Shown: positions 8,979 to 16,957 of the stretch, piece by piece | How the letters are laid out: each line of letters opens with the position of its first letter | Numbering within the stretch: the stretch's first letter is position 1 | From: Oscillospiraceae bacterium | Lineage (GTDB): Bacteria; Bacillota; Clostridia; Oscillospirales; Ruminococcaceae | Length of the DNA: 64,000 nt | NCBI GenBank assembly: GCA_018110825.1 | Contig: JAGBCL010000059.1 | Span: forward strand, 25,367 to 89,366 | Reading direction: 5' to 3' | Notes under the pieces: model-generated | What the model was told of the DNA's origin: nothing | The model's input: the letters and a program-made list of their open reading frames with translations, nothing else | The model's database searches: none | Translations under genes and position numbers: made by a program

Positions 8979-9464
8979 TTATTCCAATCTTTCAAATTTA
9001 TATATCATCGGTGTGTAATGGCTTTCCTTGTCATTGAAGCCGATTTTCTTGTACAAAGGTGCACCGTCAGCTGTTGCCTGAAGTTCCACGAACTCTGCAC
9101 CAAGCTGCTTTGCCTTTTCAAGCGCCATTTTCACAAGCTTGCCTGCGATACCTTTTCTGCGGTATTCGGGAAGGGTCACCACGCTTAAAAGCGTACCCGT
9201 TCTCCCTGAGGGAGTTGTAACAAAGGCGGGCTTATCCATAATGTAGAGGATAACCATTGAAACAGCCTTTTCGCCGTCAAAACATAGAAAGCTGAATATG
9301 TCCTTGCCAAGATGTGCAGGGAAATATTCATTCAGCTGTGCACGGAGAGTCGATTCCGTTTCAGCATCAATATCGCCGTAATCGGCTTTGACGTATTCAA
9401 AACGAAGCTGTACAAGATTGTCGATATCATCAGTTCCGGCCTGACGGAATATTAATTTTTCCAT
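8979..9464 (-). CDS. GNAT-family N-acetyltransferase
   Basis: A 161-residue GCN5-related acetyltransferase covering one complete domain. The acetyl-CoA binding motif A is visible as VVTLPEYRRKGIAGKLVKMA (R/Q-x-x-G-x-G/A form), preceded by the strand for motif D/C. The C-terminal motif B region is FVELQATADGAPLYKKIGFN. The substrate cannot be told from the sequence. It is the first gene of a two-gene operon with folC and has a perfect 16-nt palindrome over its predicted transcription start. Confidence 0.85.
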   Translation of the reverse strand: MEKLIFRQAGTDDIDNLVQLRFEYVKADYGDIDAETESTLRAQLNEYFPAHLGKDIFSFLCFDGEKAVSMVILYIMDKPAFVTTPSGRTGTLLSVVTLPEYRRKGIAGKLVKMALEKAKQLGAEFVELQATADGAPLYKKIGFNDKESHYTPMIYKFERLE

Positions 9465-9492
9465 TTTGATTGCACCCTTTCAGTTCTACAGA

Positions 9493-9508
9493 GTACTGTC
9501 GACAGTAC
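9493..9508 (-). promoter_or_regulatory. perfect palindrome over the GNAT-folC start site
   Basis: GTACTGTCGACAGTAC is a perfect 16-nt inverted repeat just downstream of the -10 box (9514-9519), where transcription should begin. Its position suits a repressor operator. The binding protein is unknown. Confidence 0.5.
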
Positions 9509-9513
9509 ATATT

Positions 9514-9542
9514 ATTATATCATATGCAGAGAATTACTTCAA
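9514..9542 (-). promoter_or_regulatory. promoter of GNAT-folC
   Basis: On the minus strand TTGAAG (9537-9542) and TATAAT (9514-9519) are separated by 17 nt. Confidence 0.65.
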
Positions 9543-9616
9543 TGGAATACTTTGAAAATATATTTTTTCTTGACGTATATATCAAAAAACATTTGTATAA
9601 ATTGTCAAATTCTTCA

Positions 9617-9645
9617 TTGAAAAGCATGATAAAATGTGTTATAAT
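9617..9645 (+). promoter_or_regulatory. promoter of the CheW-CZB gene
   Basis: TTGAAA (9617-9622), a 17-nt spacer and TATAAT (9640-9645). Transcription would start near 9652, which excludes the in-frame ATG at 9651 and supports the start at 9681. Confidence 0.7.
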
Positions 9646-9680
9646 GATAAATGATAATTATTTTCTACAGGGGGATTATT

Positions 9681-10535
9681 ATGGCTGATTTATATAATAA
9701 TGAAAATATCAACGTTGCCGAGGATTTGCCCTGGCTTATATTTACTCTTGATGACAAGGCTTATGCGGTAAACAGCAAGTTCGTCAACGGAATTGAAATG
9801 AAACCTAAGGTTGTTACTCCTATTCCTGAGGCACCTGAAGCATATTGCGGTGTTGTTCAGCGTCGTGGCGAGGTTTACCCGCTTCTTGATATGAGAAAGG
9901 TTTTCCATTTTGATACACTTGATGAGGAAGCGGCAGCTTTTCGTGCAATGATGGAACAGCGTAAGGCTGACCACGTTAAATGGGTTGAAACTCTTGAACA
10001 CTGTGCAGAAACAGGTGAAGCATTTACTCTTGCAACCGACAGCCACAAGTGTGCACTTGGACTTTGGTATGACGAGTTTACAAAAAATCATCCGTCTGCC
10101 GCTGTGCTGCTGAAAAAGATTGAGGAACCGCACAGAAAGCTCCACGGTGCAGCACATGATGTTCTTGCTGCGGCTGACAAGGGTGATAAGGAGACTGTTG
10201 CAAAGCTTATAAAGCGTGTACGCACAGATTATATGCCTAAGGTTATTGCGGCAATTGATGATGCTGAAAATGCATACAAGACAACCTTCAAGGAAACGGT
10301 TGTTGTACTTACAGAGGAAGACCAGATGCTTGGTCTGTTGGTTGACAAGGTGCTTGCGGTTGATAAGATTTCCTTCATCAACGGCGGTGGAAGCATGAAT
10401 CTTCTTCTCCAGTCAAAGTATTTCTGCAACGTTGCACGCTGTGCAAGATTTGATATGGAAATACTTGTTATCGACGAGCGTGAGTTGTTGACTCTTTCTG
10501 ATGTTGATACAAGCGGAGTTGAACTTCCACAATAA
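9681..10535 (+). CDS. CheW-like protein with nested chemoreceptor zinc-binding (CZB) domain
   Basis: A 284-residue protein starting at the ATG after AGGGGGATT; an earlier in-frame ATG lies at the predicted transcription start and is rejected. Residues ~14-75 are the first half of a CheW domain (LPWLIFTLDDKAYAV, then GVVQRRGEVYPLLDMRKVF). Residues ~206-272 are the second half (VVVLTEEDQMLGLLVDKVLAV, then MEILVIDERELL). Between them is a helical CZB domain with His98 (ADHVKW), Cys124 (HKCALGLWYDEF) and His151/His155 (EPHRKLH). This fits the 3-His/1-Cys zinc set, with 27 residues between Cys and the first C-terminal His and a 4-residue His pair. CheW domains couple receptors to CheA, while CZB domains sense zinc or hypochlorite. 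No chemotaxis gene is nearby. It is a single-gene transcript with its own promoter and terminator. Confidence 0.9.
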   Translation: MADLYNNENINVAEDLPWLIFTLDDKAYAVNSKFVNGIEMKPKVVTPIPEAPEAYCGVVQRRGEVYPLLDMRKVFHFDTLDEEAAAFRAMMEQRKADHVKWVETLEHCAETGEAFTLATDSHKCALGLWYDEFTKNHPSAAVLLKKIEEPHRKLHGAAHDVLAAADKGDKETVAKLIKRVRTDYMPKVIAAIDDAENAYKTTFKETVVVLTEEDQMLGLLVDKVLAVDKISFINGGGSMNLLLQSKYFCNVARCARFDMEILVIDERELLTLSDVDTSGVELPQ

Positions 10536-10543
10536 GATTTGCA

Positions 10544-10563
10544 AGAGGTGCTTCGGCACCTCT
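10544..10563 (+). terminator. terminator of the CheW-CZB gene
   Basis: AGAGGTGC-TTCG-GCACCTCT, an 8-bp stem with a stable UUCG tetraloop, followed by TTTTTAT. Confidence 0.9.
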
Positions 10564-10590
10564 TTTTTATATTGCTAAACAAACAAAAAA

Positions 10591-10611
10591 GGTATCGGAA
10601 AAACCGATACC
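10591..10611 (-). terminator. terminator of the Ig-like repeat protein gene
   Basis: GGTATCGG / CCGATACC stem with a 5-nt loop, flanked by A-rich and T-rich tracts on both sides, so it can work in both directions. Confidence 0.8.
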
Positions 10612-10632
10612 TTTTTAATACTTATCAGGTTA

Positions 10633-12429
10633 TCAATTACCCTTAGGTGCAGCCGTGCTTACTGTTGCCCAGAGAAGGTCATGTTCAGCAGTGCCCTGTG
10701 GATATGTGCAGAGAACGTAAATGTACTGTGTACCATACTGTGATTTTACAACATATTCGTTCTTTGAAGTGTCAGGTGTTGGAGATGTGGAATACATAAT
10801 ATATGGTTCGTATATGCCTGTATCATTCTTGATTGCGTCATTTCTTTTGAGAATATCAGGATTTGTTGCAGGAACAACCATATATCTGTATGTACCATTC
10901 TTTGTATACATTACAACAGTTTCCTTTGTTGTGTCAATCTTTGGATATGTGGAGTAAACCTTGTAGTGGCTGTATACATTGTTGGAATTCATGTCATTAT
11001 CCTTGATCTGGTCAATTTTTGCCTGATCCCATTCAGAGTAAGGAACAAGCATGTATCTTGTTACTCTGTTTCCTGAAGAATCGTAAACTGTCCATGTTTC
11101 AACATAATCTGTCCAGCTGCTTGATGTAGGAGGTGAAACGTTGTAGATTGTCCAGTATGCATATGTATTGTTATACTGTGCAACTGCTGTGTTGAACTTA
11201 ACTACATCATAATCCTTAGGAAGAAGGATATATCTCTTTGTGCCGACATTGTAGTTGTAATACTGGCTTGTGGAATAGTTAGGATTTACATAGCTGTTAT
11301 TTGTGTTTGTGAATTCCTTATACTGGTCGCCGTTTGCAACTCTTGATGGAAGCTGGTCATAGATAGTATAGTAGGAATACTGATTGAACTTCTTGGCAAC
11401 GAGTGTATTTGTGTATGCAGGGTCATAGTTGGATGGAACAAGCATATAGTAATTCTTGTTGCCTGCCTGAACTGTGAGTACCTTATCGCCGGAAGCGAGA
11501 ACAGTACCAGGTCTTGATTCACTGATTTCATAATAGCCTGCCTGGCCTACAATAACCTTTACGTCAACATACTTCTTGACATTGTTCTTATCATAGAAGC
11601 GTAAGATTGTTTCGCCTGCCTTGACACCCTTGATAGTAAAGTCCTTATATCTGCCGGAAGTTGCACCCGGTGTTACAGTTGCAATTGTTGAATCTGAGAA
11701 CTGATAGCTGAGTCTGTTGTGGTCTGTGCAGAACATTTTAAGAACATAGGAAGCGTCTGTAGCCATATTTACAGTATTTGTGTAAGGGAGAATGGAAAGT
11801 GTAGTTTCTGTTGTTTCCTCTTCCATATCTTCTTCAAATACAGTAGGGTCGCCTACTTCTACATTGATGTACTTATAGCAAGTGGAAGGGTAATTTTTAA
11901 GGTAAACCTTAATCTTAGCTTCACCCTCGCCCTTAGCTGTAATCTTGAGCTGGATTTTGTTGCCGTCCCACTCTACAGGCTTAACCCATGAAGCAGTAGC
12001 AACCTTCTTGTTTGTGGAGCCTACAGTAAGACCGCTGTGGGAGCCCTTTACTGTCATTGTAACTATTTTTGTATCGCCCTTTTCATCAAGAGTAACATTA
12101 GATGAACTTGCAGTAATCTTTGCAGCTACAACCTTTACCTTACACTTGAGAGTTGTGTTGCTTACCTTAGCGTAGATATATGTTGTACCTACACCCTTAC
12201 CTACAACCTTACCGCTTGAAGAAACGGTAGCAACGGACTTGTCTCCGGTTGACCACTTAACAGTACTTGAAGTACCATTTACTTTGAGGGTAGTCTGATA
12301 ACCCTTTGTAACTGTAACCGATGATTTGCTGAGAGAAATCTTTGCAGCGCTTGAAGGGATAACCATCAGCGAGCAAACCATAAGAACTGCCAGGAAAACG
12401 CTGAGCAGCGACTTCATTGTTTTTGCCAT
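10633..12429 (-). CDS. Secreted Ig-like (Big_2) protein with five Tyr-rich repeat modules
   Basis: A 598-residue secreted protein. A Sec signal peptide (MAKTMKSLLSVFLAVLMVCS...SSAA) is cut near residue 29. Residues ~30-103 form a bacterial Ig-like group 2 domain (SSTVKWSTGDKSVATVSSSG, then GKGVGTTYIYAKV). Residues 104-192 and 210-295 look like two more beta-sandwich domains of the same type. From ~316 on there are five tandem modules of about 45-60 residues. They share the pattern Y-x-(L/V)-(L/V)-P-x-x-(Y/N/W), then (Y/H)-x-x-Y-x-(I/V)-Y-x-x-x-P, at about 316-361, 390-433, 445-496, 503-551 and a degenerate copy at 557-591. I do not recognise this module. There is no sortase motif, lipobox or dockerin, so the protein may be released or wall-associated. 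A UTR hairpin lies at 12463-12483. Confidence 0.8.
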   Translation of the reverse strand: MAKTMKSLLSVFLAVLMVCSLMVIPSSAAKISLSKSSVTVTKGYQTTLKVNGTSSTVKWSTGDKSVATVSSSGKVVGKGVGTTYIYAKVSNTTLKCKVKVVAAKITASSSNVTLDEKGDTKIVTMTVKGSHSGLTVGSTNKKVATASWVKPVEWDGNKIQLKITAKGEGEAKIKVYLKNYPSTCYKYINVEVGDPTVFEEDMEEETTETTLSILPYTNTVNMATDASYVLKMFCTDHNRLSYQFSDSTIATVTPGATSGRYKDFTIKGVKAGETILRFYDKNNVKKYVDVKVIVGQAGYYEISESRPGTVLASGDKVLTVQAGNKNYYMLVPSNYDPAYTNTLVAKKFNQYSYYTIYDQLPSRVANGDQYKEFTNTNNSYVNPNYSTSQYYNYNVGTKRYILLPKDYDVVKFNTAVAQYNNTYAYWTIYNVSPPTSSSWTDYVETWTVYDSSGNRVTRYMLVPYSEWDQAKIDQIKDNDMNSNNVYSHYKVYSTYPKIDTTKETVVMYTKNGTYRYMVVPATNPDILKRNDAIKNDTGIYEPYIMYSTSPTPDTSKNEYVVKSQYGTQYIYVLCTYPQGTAEHDLLWATVSTAAPKGN

Positions 12430-12488
12430 AAAAACTCCTCCATTTCTTTTGAACTAAATCCTTACGGATATTTTTATTCCGTATACAC

Positions 12489-12517
12489 ATTTTAACATTA
12501 AATCAATGTAAAGTCAA
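12489..12517 (-). promoter_or_regulatory. promoter of the Ig-like repeat protein gene
   Basis: On the minus strand TTGACT (12512-12517) and TAAAAT (12489-12494) lie 17 nt apart. Confidence 0.65.
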
Positions 12518-12572
12518 TTAAATATCGAGAACAATACAGTGACAAATGGTGACAATTCAGTTACAAAATGCC

Positions 12573-13121
12573 TTATTTTATACTGTATGACATCTCATCC
12601 GTGCCGTTTTCCAGCGATTTTACAGTAAATATGCCGTCCTCGTAGACCATATAGCTTTTCTGCTTGTTCTCCTTAGGAATCGAAACAGACCCCGGGTTCA
12701 TATAGACGTAACCGTTGCTGTCGTCGAAAATCTGAACGTGGGTATGGCCGTGGAGAAGCACATCCCCCTTCTGAAGTGCAGGAGGATTTGCGGTGTTGAA
12801 CTTATGTCCGTGGGTTACGAACACCTGTCTGCCGTCAAGGTAGAGCAGGGCGTACTCCGCAAGAATCGGAAACTCAAGTACCATCTGGTCAACCTCAGTG
12901 TCGCAGTTGCCCCTTACGCAAAGCAGATCAGCCTTGCGCTCGTTGAGCATTGCGATAACCTTTTTCGGAGCATAACCCTCGGGCAAATCATTTCTCGGAC
13001 CGTGATAGAGAATATCTCCAAGCAGGAACAGCTTTTCAGCCTTTTCCTCGTCAAATCGCTTCAGCATAAGCTCGCAGCTTGGCGCGCAGCCGTGGATATC
13101 GGACGCAAACATTAATTTCAT
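12573..13121 (-). CDS. yfcE: YfcE-type metallophosphoesterase
   Basis: A 182-residue calcineurin-like phosphodiesterase. The metal-binding motifs appear in order: ASDIHG near residue 9, LLGDILYHGPRN, VRGNCDTE, FVTHGH and LLHGHTH, then YMNPGSVSIPK typical of the YfcE/MJ0936 group. Such enzymes hydrolyse phosphodiesters with Mn2+; the physiological substrate is unknown. Its start is 12 nt from the stop of the aldose epimerase gene, so it is probably the last gene of the five-gene operon that begins at 16259. Confidence 0.92.
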   Translation of the reverse strand: MKLMFASDIHGCAPSCELMLKRFDEEKAEKLFLLGDILYHGPRNDLPEGYAPKKVIAMLNERKADLLCVRGNCDTEVDQMVLEFPILAEYALLYLDGRQVFVTHGHKFNTANPPALQKGDVLLHGHTHVQIFDDSNGYVYMNPGSVSIPKENKQKSYMVYEDGIFTVKSLENGTDEMSYSIK

Positions 13122-13133
13122 AGCCGTACCGCC

Positions 13134-14150
13134 TTACTTTGTGAAGAATCTCTGGGAAACGGTATATGTCTGCTTCGGAGCAACCTCCTCGTAGCCGCTC
13201 TTTTCTCTCGGCATATCAAGGTTAGGAGCGTTTACCTGTGCAGTCATTGGTTCCGGACAGAAGTAGTTCATGAAGCCCTCGTGGTTCCATACAATCCAGA
13301 ACTTGTACTTGTCATCAACCTCGTAGCAGATTTTCTTGCCGCTTTCGGTGTCGGTCATTACGCAGCCGTAGAAGTCCTCGCCGTCAAGCTTTACTGTACC
13401 TGCAGTGTACATATCGTTGCAGATATCTTTGAGTACAGGGCACATAGTACCGTTTACATATTCCATATCGTAATCGGTAAGGTTAAGCTGTCTGCCGTTA
13501 GGAAGCCATCTCTTCTTGTTGAACTGGAGTTTCTTCACAGCAGGAACCTGAAGGGTAATGTTCTCCTGCTTGCCACCGTCAACGAACGGAGCGTTGATTG
13601 TTGTATGTGTTGCAACGGAAATCGGAAGCATCTTCTTTGACTTGTTTGTGATTGAGAAAGTATGCTTCAGACCGTCCTTGGAAAGCTCAATTGTGATATC
13701 AACTGTAAATTTCAGCGGGAAACAGTTGAAGAAAAAGCTGCTTTCATCGTGTGTATATGTAGTTGTAACGTAAGCTCTGCCTGTCTTGTCAGCTGCGAGC
13801 GCCTTGATTTTGTGTGCAGCCTTGTGAAGAAAACCATGGAGATGGTTACCGAAACGTGTTTCGTTAACAGGGAAATGATATTCAGCGTCAGAGGTTTTCA
13901 GCACGCCGTTGTCAAGACGGTTAGGAAGATAAAGTGTAGGCAGACCCCATATCTCAGGTGAGTTCATAAACTCGCTGATTGTCAGGTCGTCGCTGCAACG
14001 GAAAATCTCCATACCCTTTTCGTTGTCACGGAAACGGAGTACGTTACTTCCGAGAGACGGTGCCACGATTGCGTAGTAACCCTCAGCGGCAAGCTCAACA
14101 GCCTCAATTCCCTTGTGCATAGTTTTTCTTGCGTAAAATTCCTTTGCCAT
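13134..14150 (-). CDS. Aldose 1-epimerase family protein
   Basis: A 338-residue protein of the galactose-mutarotase fold. It starts MAKEFYARKTMHKG and contains the PSLGSNVLRFRD and LYLPNRLDNG segments near the N terminus, NHLHGFLHK carrying a likely catalytic His, and VATHTTINAPF with the second His region. A Glu-containing strand lies near the C terminus (FWIVWNHEGFMNYFCPEPMTAQVNAPN). It probably interconverts alpha and beta anomers of a hexose or a sugar phosphate. It belongs to the operon with FkbM, radical SAM and YfcE proteins, whose shared theme is unclear. Nothing indicates truncation. Confidence 0.85.
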   Translation of the reverse strand: MAKEFYARKTMHKGIEAVELAAEGYYAIVAPSLGSNVLRFRDNEKGMEIFRCSDDLTISEFMNSPEIWGLPTLYLPNRLDNGVLKTSDAEYHFPVNETRFGNHLHGFLHKAAHKIKALAADKTGRAYVTTTYTHDESSFFFNCFPLKFTVDITIELSKDGLKHTFSITNKSKKMLPISVATHTTINAPFVDGGKQENITLQVPAVKKLQFNKKRWLPNGRQLNLTDYDMEYVNGTMCPVLKDICNDMYTAGTVKLDGEDFYGCVMTDTESGKKICYEVDDKYKFWIVWNHEGFMNYFCPEPMTAQVNAPNLDMPREKSGYEEVAPKQTYTVSQRFFTK

Positions 14151-14190
14151 TTTTCTTCTCCTTAATATATAAAAATCTTAATAAGCATAA

Positions 14191-14790
14191 TCAACTGTCG
14201 TATGGGCGAACCCTGAGTTCAATCCCCAGTGACATCGCCAGTGCCTTACACTTGCTGATATCCTCAGGTGAAATAACGTCTACAACCGTGAACATTACCT
14301 TCGGCACATACTTCTTGCAGTCCGCCGCAAATGAAATCATAGCGTCAAAGCCGTCCGCCCATTTCGGACGGGTCACGGCATTGTATTTTTCCTTATCGCA
14401 CTGGTTAAGGGAGATTGAAACGATATCAACCGCACCCTCCAGCATTTCAGCAACAGGCTTGCCGTTAATCTTATCACCAAGTCCGTTGGTGTTCAGACGT
14501 ACGGGCAGATTGAGATTTTCCTTGACATAGCGACCAATGAAGGCAACGTCCTCAGCACGCTCCATAGGCTCGCCGTAGCCGCAGAATACAACCTCGGTGT
14601 ACTTGCTGATGTCGTACTTGCCGAACTCGGCAATCACCTCATCAACAGTAGGCTCACGCTCCAGCCATAAGCTGTCAGAGCCGTAAGCACCGTCGCCGTT
14701 CTGACGTATACAGAACGTACACGCACAGGGACAGCGGTTTGTAAGGTTGACATAAATCTTATTGCCAACCGTGTAAAGCATTGTAAGCAT
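14191..14790 (-). CDS. Small radical SAM protein of the TatD-associated family
   Basis: A 199-residue radical SAM protein. The [4Fe-4S] motif lies very near the N terminus in NRCPCACTFCIRQNGDG (Cys-x3-Cys-x2-Cys, residues ~20-27). FCGYGEPMERAEDV is the glycine-rich SAM-binding strand, and VRLNTNGLGDKINGKPV and VSISLNQCDKEKYN follow. Size and motifs match the TatD family-associated radical SAM proteins, whose reaction is unknown. No TatD nuclease gene is adjacent here. It lies 10 nt after the FkbM methyltransferase in a five-gene operon, so it may modify the same unknown target. The product is complete by family length. Confidence 0.85.
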   Translation of the reverse strand: MLTMLYTVGNKIYVNLTNRCPCACTFCIRQNGDGAYGSDSLWLEREPTVDEVIAEFGKYDISKYTEVVFCGYGEPMERAEDVAFIGRYVKENLNLPVRLNTNGLGDKINGKPVAEMLEGAVDIVSISLNQCDKEKYNAVTRPKWADGFDAMISFAADCKKYVPKVMFTVVDVISPEDISKCKALAMSLGIELRVRPYDS

Positions 14791-14800
14791 TTTAAAACCT

Positions 14801-15859
14801 CTATATACAATATAAATTTGTTTCCCACGCAGGAATGTAAAGCTGGTGGCGGATGTAGAATTTCAGATTCGGGTTGATTTCCTTTATCAACAGCGGCAGG
14901 TCAAACATATCCTCGTTGCGGTGATACAGCGAGCAGAGGATTTTCGTGCCGCCTGCGATGTGACGTCTTGCGCCGAGAATTGCTTCACGCTCAGCACCCT
15001 CAACGTCCAGCTTTAGCACCGTAGTCTGCTCCTCAACAGCCTCATCGATTGCGTAGGTCGGTATCTCAACCTTTTTCCCCGCACCGTTTGCACGGGACAT
15101 TCTTCCCTCGTTTGCGGAAAACTCAATAGTGCCGCACCTGCTCCACGCCGCACCGTTGAAAAGCGTGATACGCTCATCTTCGGGGAGATTCTTCGTCATC
15201 TTGCGGTAATTCTTCGGATTTGGCTCGAAAGCGTAGACGTGGCGGAAATCGCCTCCGCAAGCATCAATAAATTCCTGCGCCGTGTCGCCGTTGTACGCAC
15301 CTAAATCCACGAAAACCTCGGCATTGCTCAGTTTTATGATTTCGGAGTAAATCTCTTCCTTGGGAGTGGTGCAGTTGTTGAGGTAATCAATCTTACCGCT
15401 GATTTTGAAGTTTATCACGTCGGCATAGACCTGCTTTGATTTTTCGTCGGCAAGCATATCGTACACCGCCTGAAATTTCTCAGCGTTTTCCACGCAATAG
15501 CTGTATGTAAACAGTCCCTCTCCCGCAACGGGCACGTCGGGTGCAAGCAGAATGTGCTTCTTTGCAATCTCGTTTATTCTGTCGTACAGGCTCTGATAGC
15601 CCGCCGCAAAGGCAAGCACCACCACAAATTCGTCGATAAGTGCTTCAATCTGTGAAAGTGTGTGAACAAGATGTCCTTCAAATGTATGCCCACGTACAAA
15701 CTCATCGCTGGCAAAAAAGCCTGCGAGAGGAATTTTGTACTGCTCAAAAACACGCATAATTTTCAGTGCACCGTCACCCATACCGTAAATGAATATCGGC
15801 AGGTCTGTTTCCCTAAGGTAGTCCCAGCAATCCTGTTTTTCCTTTATAAACTCCAGCAT
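14801..15859 (-). CDS. FkbM-family SAM-dependent methyltransferase
   Basis: A 352-residue protein. The start at 15859 follows the stop of the PH-domain gene with one base between; a longer frame to 15907 would overlap that gene and is less likely. No strong Shine-Dalgarno is visible, so translational coupling is probable. The N-terminal ~125 residues form a Rossmann-like segment (PIFIYGMGDGALKIMRVFEQ). The C-terminal half is the FkbM methyltransferase: FVDLGAYNGDTAQEF (SAM motif I), HVYAFEPNPKNYRKM (acidic motif II), and VLKLDVEGAEREAILGA, the family signature. Such enzymes O-methylate sugars and polysaccharides. The target here is unknown. Confidence 0.87.
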   Translation of the reverse strand: MLEFIKEKQDCWDYLRETDLPIFIYGMGDGALKIMRVFEQYKIPLAGFFASDEFVRGHTFEGHLVHTLSQIEALIDEFVVVLAFAAGYQSLYDRINEIAKKHILLAPDVPVAGEGLFTYSYCVENAEKFQAVYDMLADEKSKQVYADVINFKISGKIDYLNNCTTPKEEIYSEIIKLSNAEVFVDLGAYNGDTAQEFIDACGGDFRHVYAFEPNPKNYRKMTKNLPEDERITLFNGAAWSRCGTIEFSANEGRMSRANGAGKKVEIPTYAIDEAVEEQTTVLKLDVEGAEREAILGARRHIAGGTKILCSLYHRNEDMFDLPLLIKEINPNLKFYIRHQLYIPAWETNLYCI

Positions 15860-15860
15860 A

Positions 15861-16259
15861 TTATTCGTGGTCACAGTCGCAGTCATCGCCATCAAGGTCA
15901 GCACCAATCATATCTCTGCCTCTTGTGCGGTACTTGTCACGCTGTTTGTCGACGTGTTCTTCAAGGATATTCATAAAGCCACGTGGGTCCTTTACGGAAA
16001 TAACTTCCTTAACGGGAGTATCCGTGTCACGGCAGTTGATGTGGATTGTTCCGCAGCCGAAAATTCTCTGACCGAGTGGCTGTTTAAGGCTCTTGTCAAT
16101 AACACGGTAAAGTTCGATTTCGTCCTCGGAAATGTTGAGAAAACCTTTTCGTGTAATAAGCTTTTTTTCTGTAAGAATATAACGTGTAAAGGAAATAGGA
16201 AGTCCGAAAAGAGTACGTTTCTTGTCAGTCCATACATATGGGTAATCAATTTTTGCCAT
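15861..16259 (-). CDS. Bacterial PH-domain protein (YdbS/YdbT-like)
   Basis: A 132-residue protein with one bacterial pleckstrin-homology-like domain. It begins with the short-strand pattern FTRYILTEKKLITRKGFLNISEDEIELYRVIDKSLKQPLGQRIFGCGTI, continues with IHINCRDTDTPVKEVISVKDP, and ends in a helix (GFMNILEEHVDKQRDKYR). The C terminus is an acidic Asp/Cys/His tail (DGDDCDCDHE) that could bind metal. It has no membrane segment, unlike many YdbS proteins. It is the first gene of a five-gene operon with a clear promoter at 16304-16332. Confidence 0.8.
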   Translation of the reverse strand: MAKIDYPYVWTDKKRTLFGLPISFTRYILTEKKLITRKGFLNISEDEIELYRVIDKSLKQPLGQRIFGCGTIHINCRDTDTPVKEVISVKDPRGFMNILEEHVDKQRDKYRTRGRDMIGADLDGDDCDCDHE

Positions 16260-16303
16260 AACACCAATCCTTTCTGAAAAAACGAAAATATTTAATTAGT
16301 ATA

Positions 16304-16332
16304 ATTATACTATATTTACTGTAAAAAATCAA
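16304..16332 (-). promoter_or_regulatory. promoter of the PH-FkbM-radical SAM-epimerase-YfcE operon
   Basis: On the minus strand TTGATT (16327-16332) and TATAAT (16304-16309) are 17 nt apart. Confidence 0.65.
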
Positions 16333-16380
16333 CCGTTAATTAGTGTGATATTGCAATAAGTGATAATTATACCATAAAAA

Positions 16381-16408
16381 ATCACCCTTGACCGGAATCA
16401 AGGGTGAT
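16381..16408 (-). terminator. terminator of the 2-oxoacid:ferredoxin oxidoreductase operon
   Basis: An 11-bp perfect stem (ATCACCCTTGA / TCAAGGGTGAT) with a 6-nt loop. On the minus strand it runs into TTTTTTATGG. Confidence 0.85.
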
Positions 16409-16418
16409 AATTATTTAA

Positions 16419-16955
16419 TTAACCGTTGTAGTCCATACCAATCTGTACAGCCTTGAGGTTGTTTGCAGCAAGTGCAGCCTTCTTTGCAGGTACAACCTTT
16501 TCGATTGCCTTCTTGAAGGTTTCTGCGGAAACGATACCTGTTTCCTTGAACACCTTGCCAAGGAGGATAATGTTTGCACCGCCTGGAAGGTCGTTGTCAG
16601 TTGCAAGCTGTGTTGCAGGGATGTAGTATGTGTTTACATCTGTACGCTCAACAGTTGCGTCAACCATTGTGCTGTCAACAACGATTGTTCCACCTGGCTT
16701 AACGCTGTTCACGAACTTCTCAAGGGAAGGTGTGTTCATTGCGATAAGAATTTCAGGCTCGTTTACGAGCGGGGAAGCAACTTCATTGTCGGAAATACAT
16801 ACGGAGCAGTTACATGTACCGCCGCGCATTTCAGGGCCGTAGGAAGGGAGCCAGGAAACTTCCTTGTTATCCATAAGACCTGAGTAAGCGAGGATTTTAC
16901 CAGCGAAAAGGATACCCTGTCCGCCGAAGCCTGCGAGGAGAATATCATGTGTCAT
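16419..16955 (-). CDS. 2-oxoacid:ferredoxin oxidoreductase, gamma subunit
   Basis: A 178-residue gamma-type subunit of a ferredoxin-dependent 2-oxoacid oxidoreductase. ILLAGFGGQGILFAGKIL at the N terminus is the family signature. SWLPSYGPEMRGGTCNCSVCIS is the next conserved block, and GGANIILLGKVFKETG lies near the C terminus. The complex oxidises a 2-oxoacid plus CoA to acyl-CoA and CO2, passing electrons to ferredoxin. It is the last of four subunit genes, 2 nt from the beta gene, and ends at a strong terminator. The substrate (2-oxoisovalerate, 2-oxoglutarate or related) cannot be fixed from this subunit. Confidence 0.9.
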   Translation of the reverse strand: MTHDILLAGFGGQGILFAGKILAYSGLMDNKEVSWLPSYGPEMRGGTCNCSVCISDNEVASPLVNEPEILIAMNTPSLEKFVNSVKPGGTIVVDSTMVDATVERTDVNTYYIPATQLATDNDLPGGANIILLGKVFKETGIVSAETFKKAIEKVVPAKKAALAANNLKAVQIGMDYNG

Positions 16956-16957
16956 AA

